From assembly GCF_001598435.1 (NCBI RefSeq), contig NZ_BCYY01000005.1:93505-157504 (forward strand): a stretch of 64,000 bases of DNA, written 5' to 3'. The translations under genes and the position numbers were made by a program. The stretch's first letter is position 1; the number at the start of each line of letters is the position of its first letter. The DNA comes from Sphingomonas pituitosa NBRC 102491 (lineage in GTDB: Bacteria > Pseudomonadota > Alphaproteobacteria > Sphingomonadales > Sphingomonadaceae). Positions 54,212 to 62,926 of the stretch are shown in pieces. The notes below the pieces were generated by a model. That model was not told where the DNA came from. It saw only the letters and a program-made list of their open reading frames with translations, and searched no databases.

Positions 54212-56013
54212 TGCCCGCCGCCTACAAGATCATCGATCACATCTATGACACCGTCGTCGTCGGCGCGGGTGGCTCGGGCCTCCGCGCGGTGATGGAAGTG
54301 GCGCAGTCGGGCCTCAAGACCGCCTGCATCACCAAGGTGTTCCCCACCCGCAGCCACACCGTGGCGGCACAGGGCGGCATCGCCGCCAGCCTCGGCAACA
54401 TGGGTCCGGACCACTGGACCTGGCACATGTACGACACCGTCAAGGGCTCCGACTGGCTCGGTGACCAGGACGCGATCGAGTATCTGACCCGCGAGGCTCC
54501 GGCCGCGGTCTATGAGCTCGAACATGCCGGCATGCCGTTCAGCCGCACCGACGAAGGCAAGATCTACCAGCGCCCGTTCGGCGGCATGATGCAGAACATG
54601 GGCGAAGGCCCGCCCGCGCAGCGCACCTGCGCCGCGGCGGACCGCACCGGCCATGCGATGCTGCACACGCTGTACCAGCAGAGCCTGAAGTACGACGCGG
54701 ACTTCTTCATCGAATATTTCGCGCTCGACCTGATCATGGAAGACGGCGAGTGCCGCGGCGTGATCGCCTTGTGCATGGACGACGGCTCGATCCACCGCTT
54801 CCGCAGCCATGCGGTGGTACTGGCGACCGGCGGCTATGGCCGCGTCTACCAGTCGGCCACCTCGGCACACACCTGCACCGGTGACGGCAATGCGATGGTG
54901 CTGCGCGCCGGCCTGCCGCTGCAGGACATGGAGTTCGTGCAGTTCCACCCGACCGGCATCTACGGCGCGGGCGTGCTGATCACCGAAGGTGCGCGCGGCG
55001 AGGGCGGCTATCTCACCAACTCCGAGGGTGAGCGCTTCATGGAGCGCTATGCTCCGTCCGCCAAGGATCTCGCCAGCCGCGACGTGGTTTCGCGCTCGAT
55101 GGCGATGGAGATCCGCGAGGGTCGCGGCGTGGGCAAGGAGAAGGACCATATCTTCCTTCACCTGAACCATATCGACCCGAAGATCCTGGCCGAGCGCCTG
55201 CCCGGCATCACCGAGACCGGCAAGGTCTTCGCCGGCGTCGACCTCACCCGCCAGCCGCTGCCGGTGGTGCCGACCGTCCACTACAATATGGGCGGCATCC
55301 CGACCAACTATCACGGCGAAGTCGTGCGCTTGCACGACGGCAACCCGGACTCGGTCGTCCCCGGCCTGTTCGCGGTCGGCGAAGCGGCCTGCGTGTCGGT
55401 CCACGGCGCCAACCGCCTCGGCTCCAACTCGCTGATCGACCTCGTGGTGTTCGGCCGCGCGACCGGCAAGCGGATCGTCGACATCCTCAAGCCGAACACC
55501 CCGCACCACCCGCTGCCGAAGGATTCGGAAGCGCTGGCGCTGGGCCGCCTCGATCACTTCCGCAACGCGAACGGCGGCACCCGCACGTCGCAGCTGCGCG
55601 CCGACATGCAGAAGACGATGCAGCGCCACTGCGCCGTGTTCCGCACCGAGGAACTGATGGCCGAGGGCGTGGCACACATGGACCAGGTCTATGCCGGCCT
55701 GCAGGACGTGGCGGTCAGCGATCGCTCGCTGGTGTGGAACACCGACCTCGTCGAGACGCTGGAGCTGGACAATTTGCTCGGCCAGGCGATGGTGACGATC
55801 CGCAGCGCGATCAACCGCAAGGAAAGCCGCGGCGCCCATATGCACGAGGACTTCCCCGAGCGCGATGACGCCGGCTGGATGAAGCACACCATTGCGACGT
55901 TCGACGGCTGGGGCGGCAAGGGCGGCACCACCGCGATCGATTATCGCCCGGTCCACGACTACACGCTCACCGACGCGATCGAGTATATCAAGCCGAAGAA
56001 GCGGGTGTACTGA
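54211..56013 (+). CDS. sdhA: Succinate dehydrogenase flavoprotein subunit
   Basis: SdhA oxidises succinate to fumarate in the TCA cycle and passes electrons to SdhB. The protein has 600 residues. Motifs are the FAD-binding [15 protein letters not shown], the covalent FAD His49 in [26 protein letters not shown], the active-site [12 protein letters not shown] and [11 protein letters not shown]. The end, [24 protein letters not shown] in two pieces, is normal. A terminator follows 25 bp after the stop, and the iron-sulfur subunit gene (sdhB) is not adjacent. Confidence 0.98.
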   Translation: MPAAYKIIDHIYDTVVVGAGGSGLRAVMEVAQSGLKTACITKVFPTRSHTVAAQGGIAASLGNMGPDHWTWHMYDTVKGSDWLGDQDAIEYLTREAPAAVYELEHAGMPFSRTDEGKIYQRPFGGMMQNMGEGPPAQRTCAAADRTGHAMLHTLYQQSLKYDADFFIEYFALDLIMEDGECRGVIALCMDDGSIHRFRSHAVVLATGGYGRVYQSATSAHTCTGDGNAMVLRAGLPLQDMEFVQFHPTGIYGAGVLITEGARGEGGYLTNSEGERFMERYAPSAKDLASRDVVSRSMAMEIREGRGVGKEKDHIFLHLNHIDPKILAERLPGITETGKVFAGVDLTRQPLPVVPTVHYNMGGIPTNYHGEVVRLHDGNPDSVVPGLFAVGEAACVSVHGANRLGSNSLIDLVVFGRATGKRIVDILKPNTPHHPLPKDSEALALGRLDHFRNANGGTRTSQLRADMQKTMQRHCAVFRTEELMAEGVAHMDQVYAGLQDVAVSDRSLVWNTDLVETLELDNLLGQAMVTIRSAINRKESRGAHMHEDFPERDDAGWMKHTIATFDGWGGKGGTTAIDYRPVHDYTLTDAIEYIKPKKRVY

Positions 56014-56038
56014 TCCGGTAGCGGATGGGCTTAAAGGA

Positions 56039-56068
56039 GGCCGGGGCGGCGACGCTCCGGCCTTTTTG
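56039..56068 (+). terminator. Rho-independent terminator of the sdh operon
   Basis: The stem GGCCGGGGCG / CGCTCCGGCC (10 bp, one G-T pair) closes on a GCGA tetraloop, as in the permease terminator at 12101, and is followed by TTTTTGTTT. Confidence 0.93.
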
Positions 56069-56099
56069 TTTGTGGGAACGCGGAGATACCGTACTCGCC

Positions 56100-56195
56100 C
56101 GTCATCCCGGCGAAAGCCGGGATCCATTGGGGTCTACGTTCCCGTTCTTGCGGATAGCGAGCGGCGACTGGATCCCGGCTCTCGCCGGGATGACG
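56100..56195. repeat. Dispersed palindromic element, family A, copy 6
   Basis: The arms CGTCATCCCGGCGAAAGCC and its near-complement flank a spacer of about 40 bp. It lies between the sdh terminator and the end of ruvC, i.e. between convergent genes. Confidence 0.92.
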
Positions 56196-56214
56196 CACTA
56201 AGAGGAAGCGGCCC

Positions 56215-56703
56215 CTATCGCACCCCGAACCGCGCACTCGCCAGATGGTGCGCATGGCAGATCGCCACCGCGAGCGCGTCCGCGGCATCGGCGCCGACGA
56301 TCTTCACCCCCGGCAGCAGCCGCGAGACCATCGCATGGACCTGGTCCTTGTCGGCATTGCCAACGCCGACCACGGACTTCTTGACCGTGCTCGGCTTATA
56401 CTCGCCGACGTCGATCCCCACCCGCGCGGCGGCGCACAGCACCACCCCGCGCGCCTGGCCCAGCTTTAGCGTCGATTGCGCGTTGGAATTGACGAACACT
56501 TCCTCGACCGCCGCCGCCTCGGGCGCATGATCGGCGATCAGCGCGGCGAGCATCGCATCGAGATGGGCGAGGCGGCGCGGCAGCGTGGCCTTGGTGTCGG
56601 TCACCAGCTTGCCGTGGGCGACATGACCGAGGCGGTTCCCCTCGGCGCGGATCAGACCCCAGCCGGTGGTCCCGAGGCCAGGATCGAGGCCAAGGATGAT
56701 CAC
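56215..56703 (-). CDS. ruvC: Holliday junction resolvase RuvC
   Basis: RuvC cuts Holliday junctions in recombination. The protein has 162 residues. The catalytic acidic residues are visible: Asp7 in [15 protein letters not shown], Glu in [24 protein letters not shown] (in parts), and Asp in [13 protein letters not shown]. Start GTG at 56703 lies in a GTGA overlap with the stop of the DUF559 gene. Upstream, yebC normally directly precedes ruvC; here the two are split by the DUF559 cassette. ruvA and ruvB are not in the window. Confidence 0.95.
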   Translation of the reverse strand: MIILGLDPGLGTTGWGLIRAEGNRLGHVAHGKLVTDTKATLPRRLAHLDAMLAALIADHAPEAAAVEEVFVNSNAQSTLKLGQARGVVLCAAARVGIDVGEYKPSTVKKSVVGVGNADKDQVHAMVSRLLPGVKIVGADAADALAVAICHAHHLASARFGVR

Positions 56704-57107
56704 CTTTTAAGCCCCGCCCCTTCAGGGGAGGGGTTGGGGTGGGGGCTGGCGGACCAGCGATCTGGTCGGGCTTGGAGCGTGTTGACGATCGCCGCGAGTA
56801 CGCCATCGATATTCTCGAACACATCGTGATTGGAGAACCGCAGGGTCAAAAATCCTTGGCTGAGAAGGAGCGCGTCGCGGCGCGCATCACGCGCCGGGTC
56901 ATGCGTGTCACCGTCGACCTCGATCACCAGCCCCTTGGCCGGGCAGAAGAAGTCGCAGATGTACGGGAAGATCACCTGCTGGCGACGGAATTTATGGCCG
57001 AGCTGGGTGTTGGAGAGATGCCGCCAAAGCCGCTTCTCCAGCTCGGTGGGAGTACGCCGCATCTCGCGTGCGCGGGCCAATAGCTCGGCTTCGGTGACCA
57101 TATCCAT
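56700..57107 (-). CDS. DUF559 endonuclease-like protein
   Basis: The protein has 135 residues of the DUF559 family, whose fold is related to Vsr and PD-(D/E)xK nucleases. The conserved pattern is visible: [11 protein letters not shown] at 21-31, KFRRQQ at 39-44, Asp52 in PYICDFFC, the catalytic-type EVDGDTH at 63-69, [10 protein letters not shown] at 87-96, and a Vsr-like C-terminal helix. It is flanked by 46-bp inverted repeats. Residues 119-134 are encoded by the left repeat, so its tail is borrowed sequence. It overlaps ruvC by 4 nt. No neighbour explains its function; substrate and activity are unknown. Confidence 0.9.
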   Translation of the reverse strand: MDMVTEAELLARAREMRRTPTELEKRLWRHLSNTQLGHKFRRQQVIFPYICDFFCPAKGLVIEVDGDTHDPARDARRDALLLSQGFLTLRFSNHDVFENIDGVLAAIVNTLQARPDRWSASPHPNPSPEGAGLKR

Positions 57108-57197
57108 GCCCTCCCCGGGCAGGATGCACCACCAACGGAGTATCTGGCTACTCCGCCAGCCCCCACCCCAACCCCTCCCCTGAAGGGGAGGGGCTTA
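56708..57197. mobile_element. DUF559 cassette bounded by 46-bp inverted repeats (family C)
   Basis: The left arm (56708-56753) and right arm (57152-57197) match at 45 of 46 positions in inverted orientation; the only difference is at 56716. Each has outer end TAAGCCCC, the CCCCTCCCC-TTCA-GGGGAGGGG hairpin (one stem base differs on the left) and inner end CTGGCGGA. Between them lies the DUF559 gene, whose start is 44 bp from the right arm. The cassette sits between yebC and ruvC. No direct target duplication is obvious. The same outer ends bound the gene-free element at 37930-38040. Confidence 0.75.
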
Positions 57198-57210
57198 GGA
57201 AGTAGCCAGC

Positions 57211-57954
57211 TTAACCCAGCTTCTCCATCACGTCGTCGGGAATCTCGTAGTTCCCCCATACCGTCTGCACGTCGTCGTCGTCGTCGAGCGCGTCGAGCAG
57301 CTTGAACAGCGTCGCGGCATCGTCCGCGCCCACCGTCACCATGGTCTGCGGCCGCCAGGCGAGCTTCGCGCCTTCGGACTCGCCGAGCACCGGCTCCAGC
57401 GCCTTGGCGACTTCGTGCAGGTCGCCCTGCGCGGTCCAGATCTCGTGGCCGTCCTCGCTGCTGGTGACGTCCTCGGCGCCCGCTTCCAGCGCCGCCTCGA
57501 ACACCTTCTCGGCATCGCCGGCGCTCGCCGGATAGGAAATCAGGCCCAGGCGGTCGAAGCCGTGGCTCACCGAACCGGCGGTGCCGAGGTTGCCGCCGTT
57601 CTTCGACACCGCGGTGCGCACGTTGGTGGCGGTGCGGTTGCGGTTGTCGGTCAGTGCCTCGATGATCAGCGAAACACCGGCGGGGCCAAAGCCCTCGTAG
57701 CGGATCTCTTCGTAATTATCGCCTTCGCCCTTGCTCGCCTTGTCGATGGCGCGCTGGATATTGTCCTTGGGCATCGACTGCGCCTTGGCGGCGTTGATCG
57801 CGGCGCGCAGACGCGGGTTCATGTCGGGGTCCGCCAGACCCATCTTCGCCGCGACGGTGATTTCGCGGCTGAGCTTGGAGAACATCGCCGAGCGCTTCTT
57901 ATCCTGCGCGCCCTTGCGGTGCATGATGTTCTTGAATTTGGAATGGCCTGCCAT
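57211..57954 (-). CDS. yebC: YebC/PmpR family protein
   Basis: YebC-type proteins are DNA- and ribosome-associated; some act as transcription regulators and recent work links them to translation of difficult sequences. The protein has 247 residues. The family opening [21 protein letters not shown] and [32 protein letters not shown] (both given in parts) are present, followed by GYGF-like [23 protein letters not shown] segments. The gene precedes the DUF559 cassette and ruvC on the same strand, consistent with the yebC-ruvC linkage seen in many proteobacteria. Confidence 0.95.
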   Translation of the reverse strand: MAGHSKFKNIMHRKGAQDKKRSAMFSKLSREITVAAKMGLADPDMNPRLRAAINAAKAQSMPKDNIQRAIDKASKGEGDNYEEIRYEGFGPAGVSLIIEALTDNRNRTATNVRTAVSKNGGNLGTAGSVSHGFDRLGLISYPASAGDAEKVFEAALEAGAEDVTSSEDGHEIWTAQGDLHEVAKALEPVLGESEGAKLAWRPQTMVTVGADDAATLFKLLDALDDDDDVQTVWGNYEIPDDVMEKLG

Positions 57955-58036
57955 GGTGAACCCGAACTGCCTGCGAGTGGAAAAGGAGAAGCACTCGCCT
58001 TAGCGCGGAAGCCAGGCGAGCGCCATGCGCGCGGGC

Positions 58037-58273
58037 TTAGATGCCCAGCGCCTGCTTGTAGGTTTCGAGCAGCATCTCGGCCTCTTCGCGGTGATGCTTT
58101 TCCATCTTCCGCAGGCGGACGATGGTGCGCATCGTCTTCACGTCGAAGCCGGTCGACTTGGCTTCGGCATAGACGTCCTTGATGTCGTCGGCGATGCCCT
58201 TCTTCTCCTCTTCGAGACGCTCGACACGCTCGATCAGGAGGCGGAGCTGCTCGGCGGAAATATTGTCGGACAT
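58037..58273 (-). CDS. gapR: GapR-family chromosome-structuring protein (DUF2312)
   Basis: GapR is a nucleoid-associated protein that binds overtwisted AT-rich DNA and helps replication in alphaproteobacteria. The protein has 78 residues and is all helical. It reads [20 protein letters not shown] at the start, then [19 protein letters not shown] and [27 protein letters not shown] in parts, matching DUF2312. The ATG at 58273 gives the family N-terminus. It is monocistronic, between yebC and the amidohydrolase gene. Confidence 0.94.
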   Translation of the reverse strand: MSDNISAEQLRLLIERVERLEEEKKGIADDIKDVYAEAKSTGFDVKTMRTIVRLRKMEKHHREEAEMLLETYKQALGI

Positions 58274-58394
58274 GGGTGTTCTAGCTCCTGAAGCATGGGA
58301 TCGGACAAAGCGCCGCGCGAGACTCGCGCCGGCCGGTTCGTCCGACAAGGATTACGGAATCAGGCGGGCCCTGTACGCCAGCCGGGCCCCGCGC

Positions 58395-59726
58395 TCAACC
58401 ACCGTCCTGCGGGAAGACCTGGCGCTTGCCGCCGAGCTTGTGGACCACGCCGCCGCGCACCACCGTGTCGACCCGCTCCAGCACCGTCACGTCCTGCAGC
58501 GGATCGCCCGATACCGCGATCAGGTCCGCCACCTTGCCGGGTTCCAGCGACCCCAGCTGGTCCTTGCGGCCGAGCGCATCGGCGGCATCCAGCGTCGCCG
58601 CGCGAATCGCGGCCGCCGGGCTCAGTCCCGCGCGGACCAGCAACGCGAATTCCTTCGCATTATCGCCGTGCCGCGACACGCCGGTGTCGGTGCCGAAGGC
58701 GACCTTCACGCCCGCCCTGATCGCCCGGGCATGGCTCGCCGCCGCAGCAGCCGCCGCCGCCTCGGCCTTGGGGATGGTGGCGGGCGGCAGCTTGCCGGCG
58801 CGGGCATTGGCGAGCGCGGTGACCGGCGCGATCATCGTCGGCACCAGCCAGGTACCGTGCGCCTTCATCGCGGCGATGGTCGCGTCGTCGAGGAAGCTGC
58901 CATGCTCGATCGAATCGGCCCCCGCCTCCACCGCGCCGCGCACCCCTTCGGCGGCATGGGCATGCACCGCGACGCGCCGGCCGAAGCTATGGGCGGTATC
59001 GACGATCGCCTGCATCTCCGCGTCGGACATCTGCTTGCCCAGGCCGCCGGCGACGTTGGAGAGCACACCGCCGGTCGCCGCGAACTTGATCACCTGCGCG
59101 CCCAGCCCGATCTGCTGGCGCACCGCGCGGCGGCAATCGTCCGCACCGTCGCAGGTGTTGATCTGGCGGTGCGCCACCGCCTCGGCGAATTCCTCGGCAA
59201 GGCCGTTGGTACCGTCGCCGTGCCCGCCCGAAACCGAGATCATCCGCCCGGCATTGACGATTCGCGGACCCGCGATGGCGCCGCGCTCCACCGCGTCGCG
59301 CAGCGCACGGATCGCCCGCGGGTTGCTGCCGAGATCGCGCACGGTGGTGAAGCCCGCTTCCAGGTCGCGCCGGGCATCCTCGATGCCGATGACGAACTCG
59401 TCGGCTTCGTCCTCGTTGAGCGCGTTCATCCGCTCCTTCACGGGATCGCCTTCGGAGAAGAGGTGGACGTGCAGGTCGATCAGCCCGGGCAGCACGAACT
59501 TGTCGCGCAGGTCGACCAGCGTGGCCCCGGCCTCGGGAGCGACGAACCCGTCGCGCACTTCGGCGACCTTGCCGTCTCGCAGGATCAGCGTGCTCGCGCC
59601 GCGCGGCGCCTGGCCCGGCCGGTCGAGCAGCCGCCCGGCCTGGACATAGGTGACGCGGGGGGAAGGCTGGGCCAGCGCGGGCACGGCCACGGTGCATGCC
59701 AGCGCGGCCAGCAACAGCGTCTTCAT
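58395..59726 (-). CDS. Exported amidohydrolase (imidazolonepropionase/prolidase-like)
   Basis: The protein has 443 residues with a signal peptide (about 1-20, ALAQP). The metal-dependent hydrolase fold shows HxH in DLHVHLFSEGD, a Lys/His region in VIKFAATGG, His in VAVHAHAAEGVRGAVEAG and SIEHGSFLDD, and Asp in FGTDTGVSRHG. Such exported members are often Xaa-Pro or aryl-dipeptidases; the substrate cannot be told. The start ATG at 59726 is followed by the hydrophobic core LLLAALACTVAV. It stands alone and is convergent with no close neighbour. Confidence 0.91.
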   Translation of the reverse strand: MKTLLLAALACTVAVPALAQPSPRVTYVQAGRLLDRPGQAPRGASTLILRDGKVAEVRDGFVAPEAGATLVDLRDKFVLPGLIDLHVHLFSEGDPVKERMNALNEDEADEFVIGIEDARRDLEAGFTTVRDLGSNPRAIRALRDAVERGAIAGPRIVNAGRMISVSGGHGDGTNGLAEEFAEAVAHRQINTCDGADDCRRAVRQQIGLGAQVIKFAATGGVLSNVAGGLGKQMSDAEMQAIVDTAHSFGRRVAVHAHAAEGVRGAVEAGADSIEHGSFLDDATIAAMKAHGTWLVPTMIAPVTALANARAGKLPPATIPKAEAAAAAAAASHARAIRAGVKVAFGTDTGVSRHGDNAKEFALLVRAGLSPAAAIRAATLDAADALGRKDQLGSLEPGKVADLIAVSGDPLQDVTVLERVDTVVRGGVVHKLGGKRQVFPQDGG

Positions 59727-59754
59727 CGCATTCTCCCCCTGTCGCGCCCCCGGC

Positions 59755-60129
59755 TCAGGCGTGGGGGTCGGTCATGCTCGGAGGATCACTGGCCGGAAAG
59801 CTCTCGTCAAGCGCCTCATCGAGTTCCGCGTCGCGGCCTTCGTTCTTCTTCAGGCTCTCTTCCATGCGGGCAAGCTGCTCGGGGCTGGCCTCGCCCTGAT
59901 ACTTTGCCTTCCATGCGGACTGCTCCATGCCATAGACGATTCGGCGCGCATCGGACTTGGCGATGCTCGGGTCCGCCTCGTGGATCCAGTCGCCCAGGCA
60001 GTTCCGGCAAAAGCCCGAAAGCCCCATCAGATCAATGTTCTGGGCGTCGTGCCGGTGCCGCAGATGGCGCACCAGCCGGCGGAACGCCTTGGCCGCTGTT
60101 GCGTCGTCCAGGCGATCTAGTTCATCCAT
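59755..60129 (-). CDS. DUF1244-family protein
   Basis: The function is unknown. The protein has 124 residues with the DUF1244 hallmark FRRLVRHLRHRHDAQNIDLMGLSGFCRNCLGDWIHEA in three short parts: RLVRHLRHRHDAQNIDLMGL, GFCRNCLGDW, and RIVYGMEQSAWKAKYQ. The CxxC in FCRNC may bind metal. The C-terminal third is acidic (EALDESFPASDPP). It is divergent from pyk with about 70 bp between the starts. Confidence 0.9.
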   Translation of the reverse strand: MDELDRLDDATAAKAFRRLVRHLRHRHDAQNIDLMGLSGFCRNCLGDWIHEADPSIAKSDARRIVYGMEQSAWKAKYQGEASPEQLARMEESLKKNEGRDAELDEALDESFPASDPPSMTDPHA

Positions 60130-60201
60130 TTGGCACCTCCGCAGTTGATGTTAACGCATTTGGGGCTAGAGGCGGGCACGCACAAGCCGAGGAAGACAAC
60201 G

Positions 60202-61671
60202 ATGACACAGGCGATCTCCCCCCGCTCGCGCAAGGTGCGCGTTCTGGCCACGCTGGGACCCGCCAGCGCGTCCCCCGAAATGATCGAGAAGCTGTTCCGC
60301 GCCGGCGCCGATGCGTTCCGCATCAATATGAGCCATGGCGACCAGGCCTCGAAGATCCCGCTGTTCGAAGCGATCCGCGGGCTGGAGGCCACCACCGGCC
60401 GCCCGACCACGATCCTTGCCGACCTTCAGGGCCCGAAGCTCCGCGTCGGCAAGTTCGCCGAGGGCAAGGTGATGCTCGTCACCGGCCACCAGTTCACGCT
60501 CGATCGCGACCCCACCCCGGGCGACGCCACCCGCGTCGAACTGCCGCACCGCGAGATTTTCGAAGCCGCCCATGCCGATGCGCGCCTGCTGCTCGACGAC
60601 GGCAAGCTGGTGCTGCGCGTGACCGACGCGACGCCCGACCGGCTGACCACGATCGTCGAGGTCGGCGGCGCGCTGTCGAACAACAAGGGCCTTAACGTCC
60701 CCGACATGGTGCTGCCGCTGGCAGCGTTGACGGAGAAGGACCGCAGCGACCTCAGCTTCGCAGTGGAGCAGGGCGCCGACTGGATCGCGCTCAGCTTCGT
60801 CCAGCGCCCCGAGGATCTGATGGAGGCCCGCCGCCTGATCGGCGGCAAGGCGGCGCTGCTCGCCAAGATCGAGAAGCCCTCGGCCATCGCCCGCCTCGAG
60901 GAGATCCTCGAACAGTGCGACGGCGTGATGGTCGCCCGAGGCGATCTGGGCGTCGAGCTGCCGCCGCAGACCGTGCCGCCGCTGCAGAAGCGGATCGTCG
61001 AATCGGCGCGCCGCCTGGGCCGCCCGGTGATCGTCGCGACGCAGATGCTCGAATCGATGATCGACAGCCCCTCGCCCACCCGCGCCGAAGTGTCGGACGT
61101 GGCGACGGCGGTCTATGACGGCGCGGACGCGATCATGCTCTCGGCCGAAAGCGCCGCGGGCAAGTGGCCGGTCGAATCGGTGTCGATGATGAACTCGATC
61201 GCCGATGCGGTGGAGCGCGATCCGGCGCATGGCGACCGCGTCCACTTCACTGTCACCAAGCCCGATCCGACGACGGCCGACGCGCTGGCCGAAGCGGCGA
61301 AGAACATTGCCGCGACGGTTTCGGCCTCAGCGATCATCTGCTTCACCAGCTCGGGCTCGACCGCTCGCCGGATCGCCCGCGAGCGGCCGCTGCTGCCGAT
61401 CCTGGTGCTGACCCCGGAACGCGACACCGCACGCCGCCTGGGCCTGCTGTGGGGCACCCATGCGGTGCAGACCCGCGACGTCGAGTCGTTCGAGGAAATG
61501 GTCGCCAAGGCCAAGCGCATGGCGCTGCGCCACGGCCTCGCCAAGGCCGGCGACCGCGTGATCGTCTGCGCCGGCGTGCCGTTCAAGACGCCGGGTTCGA
61601 CCAACGTGCTGCACGTCGTGACGCTGCTCGGCGACGAGCTGAGCAACTATACCGGGCCGGAAGGCAACTGA
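60202..61671 (+). CDS. pyk: Pyruvate kinase
   Basis: Pyruvate kinase makes pyruvate and ATP from phosphoenolpyruvate. The protein has 489 residues. The opening KVRVLATLGPASASPEMI leads to INMSHGD, ADLQGPKLRVG, the catalytic Lys and Glu in LLAKIEKPSAI, and ARGDLGVELPPQTVP. The C-terminal allosteric domain (about 355-489) has ICFTSSGSTARRIARERPLLPI in part. The ATG at 60202 has GAGGAA upstream. It is convergent with ccmB across a palindrome. Confidence 0.96.
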   Translation: MTQAISPRSRKVRVLATLGPASASPEMIEKLFRAGADAFRINMSHGDQASKIPLFEAIRGLEATTGRPTTILADLQGPKLRVGKFAEGKVMLVTGHQFTLDRDPTPGDATRVELPHREIFEAAHADARLLLDDGKLVLRVTDATPDRLTTIVEVGGALSNNKGLNVPDMVLPLAALTEKDRSDLSFAVEQGADWIALSFVQRPEDLMEARRLIGGKAALLAKIEKPSAIARLEEILEQCDGVMVARGDLGVELPPQTVPPLQKRIVESARRLGRPVIVATQMLESMIDSPSPTRAEVSDVATAVYDGADAIMLSAESAAGKWPVESVSMMNSIADAVERDPAHGDRVHFTVTKPDPTTADALAEAAKNIAATVSASAIICFTSSGSTARRIARERPLLPILVLTPERDTARRLGLLWGTHAVQTRDVESFEEMVAKAKRMALRHGLAKAGDRVIVCAGVPFKTPGSTNVLHVVTLLGDELSNYTGPEGN

Positions 61672-61679
61672 TCCCAGCG

Positions 61680-61703
61680 CCCCTCCCGCTCCGGCGGGAG
61701 GGG
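61680..61703. terminator. Hairpin between convergent pyk and ccmB, family E
   Basis: A perfect 10-bp stem CCCCTCCCGC / GCGGGAGGGG with a TCCG loop sits 8 bp after the pyk stop. There is no clear T tract on either strand. Confidence 0.65.
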
Positions 61704-61706
61704 TTG

Positions 61707-62342
61707 CTACCCCCGCCCCATCCGCATCGCCGCGCCGGCGACGAAGGGGCATCCCGCCACCAGTACCAGGCTGATCGCCCCCAGCAGCTTGATCGCGCCG
61801 GGCTCGCCGCCGGTGGCGCCCGCGCCGAAGATCAGCAAGGGCACCGCGAAGGGCAGCATCACCAGCCCGGCCAGCGCGCCCGCGCCGCGCAGCCCCGCCA
61901 CCAGCGCCGCAGTCGCCACGCCCAGCGCCGCGAGACCCGGCGTGCCGACCGCTAGTCCGATCAGGATCGTACCCAGCGCCGCGCCGTCCACGTGCAGCAA
62001 CGCCGCCGCTACGCAGGTCGCCGCCAGCAGCGCGGGACCGAAGCCCAGCCAGTGCCCGAGCATCTTCGCCGCGGCGATGCCGGCATCCGAAAACCCGCGC
62101 ACCACCAGCTGATCGAGCACCCCGCTCTCGGCATCGGGGGTCACCAGCCGCTCGACCGGGAGCAGCGCCGCGAGCAGCGCCGCCGCCCAGATCACCCCGC
62201 CGCCGATCCGGGCGAGCAGGCGGCCATCGGGGCCCACCGCGAAGGGGAACAGGATCGCGACCAGCAGGAAGAAGGCGATCGGCAGCACCAGCCCGCCGCT
62301 GCTCCACGCCCGCCGCAGCTCGCGCCAGACCAGCGCGGTCAC
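61707..62342 (-). CDS. ccmB: Cytochrome c biogenesis protein CcmB
   Basis: CcmB is the membrane subunit of the heme-handling ABC complex of system I cytochrome c maturation. The protein has 211 residues with six hydrophobic helices. Family motifs include RRAWSSGGLVLPIAFFLLVAILFPF in parts, ERLVTPDAESGVLDQLVVRG (in parts), LPFAVPLLIFGAGATG and CPFVAGAAMRM. It overlaps ccmA by 4 nt. The usual next gene, ccmC, is not here; pyk follows convergently. Confidence 0.93.
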   Translation of the reverse strand: MTALVWRELRRAWSSGGLVLPIAFFLLVAILFPFAVGPDGRLLARIGGGVIWAAALLAALLPVERLVTPDAESGVLDQLVVRGFSDAGIAAAKMLGHWLGFGPALLAATCVAAALLHVDGAALGTILIGLAVGTPGLAALGVATAALVAGLRGAGALAGLVMLPFAVPLLIFGAGATGGEPGAIKLLGAISLVLVAGCPFVAGAAMRMGRG

Positions 62343-62926
62343 CAGCGAATCTCCTGCGCGCCGGGCAGCGCGATCGGCTGGTGCGTCGCGACCAGCACGA
62401 TGCCGCCGTCCGCGCGGTGCGCCGCGATCCGCGCCTCGAGCATCGCCACCGAGGCAGTGTCGAGCCCGTTGGCGGGTTCGTCGAGCAGCCAGACCGGGGC
62501 GCCGCTCGCCAGTACCCGCGCAAACGCGGCGCGCCGCCGCTGGCCGGTCGACAGCAGCCGTACCGGCACGTCGGCGATGTCGGCGAGCCCCACCGCCGCC
62601 AGCGCTTCGGCAACGGCGCCGCGCCGCGCGTCGAGACCGGCCCAGAAGCCCAGCGCCCCCGCCAGCATCCGCTCCGCATCGAGCGCGGCGGTTTCGCTTA
62701 GCAGCGCGCGTGCGCCCTCACCCGTCACCCGGCCGCCCAGCGGCGCGAGCAGCCCGGCGGCGATGCGGATCAGGCTCGACTTGCCGACGCCGTTGGGCCC
62801 GAGCACCAGCCCGGCCTCGCCCGGCGCCAGCGCGAAGCCGAGCCCTTCGAACAGGATCCGCCCGCCGCGCAGGCAGGTCACGTCGTCAAAGGCGAGGCTT
62901 GGGTCAAAGGCGAGGCCGGGGCTCAA
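62339..62926 (-). CDS. ccmA: Cytochrome c biogenesis ATPase CcmA
   Basis: CcmA is the ATPase that works with CcmB to release holo-CcmE during heme attachment. The protein has 195 residues. Walker A is LGPNGVGKSSL, the ABC signature LSTGQRRRAAFARVLASGAPVW in part (LSTGQRRR), Walker B VWLLDEPANGLD, and the switch His in VATHQPI. No ATG is available upstream; the TTG at 62926 overlaps the stop of the zincin gene (TTGA) and gives the family's normal length, so it is the probable start. Confidence 0.9.
   Translation of the reverse strand: MSPGLAFDPSLAFDDVTCLRGGRILFEGLGFALAPGEAGLVLGPNGVGKSSLIRIAAGLLAPLGGRVTGEGARALLSETAALDAERMLAGALGFWAGLDARRGAVAEALAAVGLADIADVPVRLLSTGQRRRAAFARVLASGAPVWLLDEPANGLDTASVAMLEARIAAHRADGGIVLVATHQPIALPGAQEIRW

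Noticed and set aside
54088..56127. A 679-codon minus-strand frame opposite sdhA and sdhD
   Set aside because: The sdhA flavoprotein on the plus strand is unambiguous. The opposite frame is rich in Ala, His, Arg and Val without domain patterns.
56700..57210. Direct target-site duplication around the DUF559 cassette
   Set aside because: The bases outside the arms (CACCTTT on the left, GGAAGTA on the right) do not match, so no duplication can be claimed.
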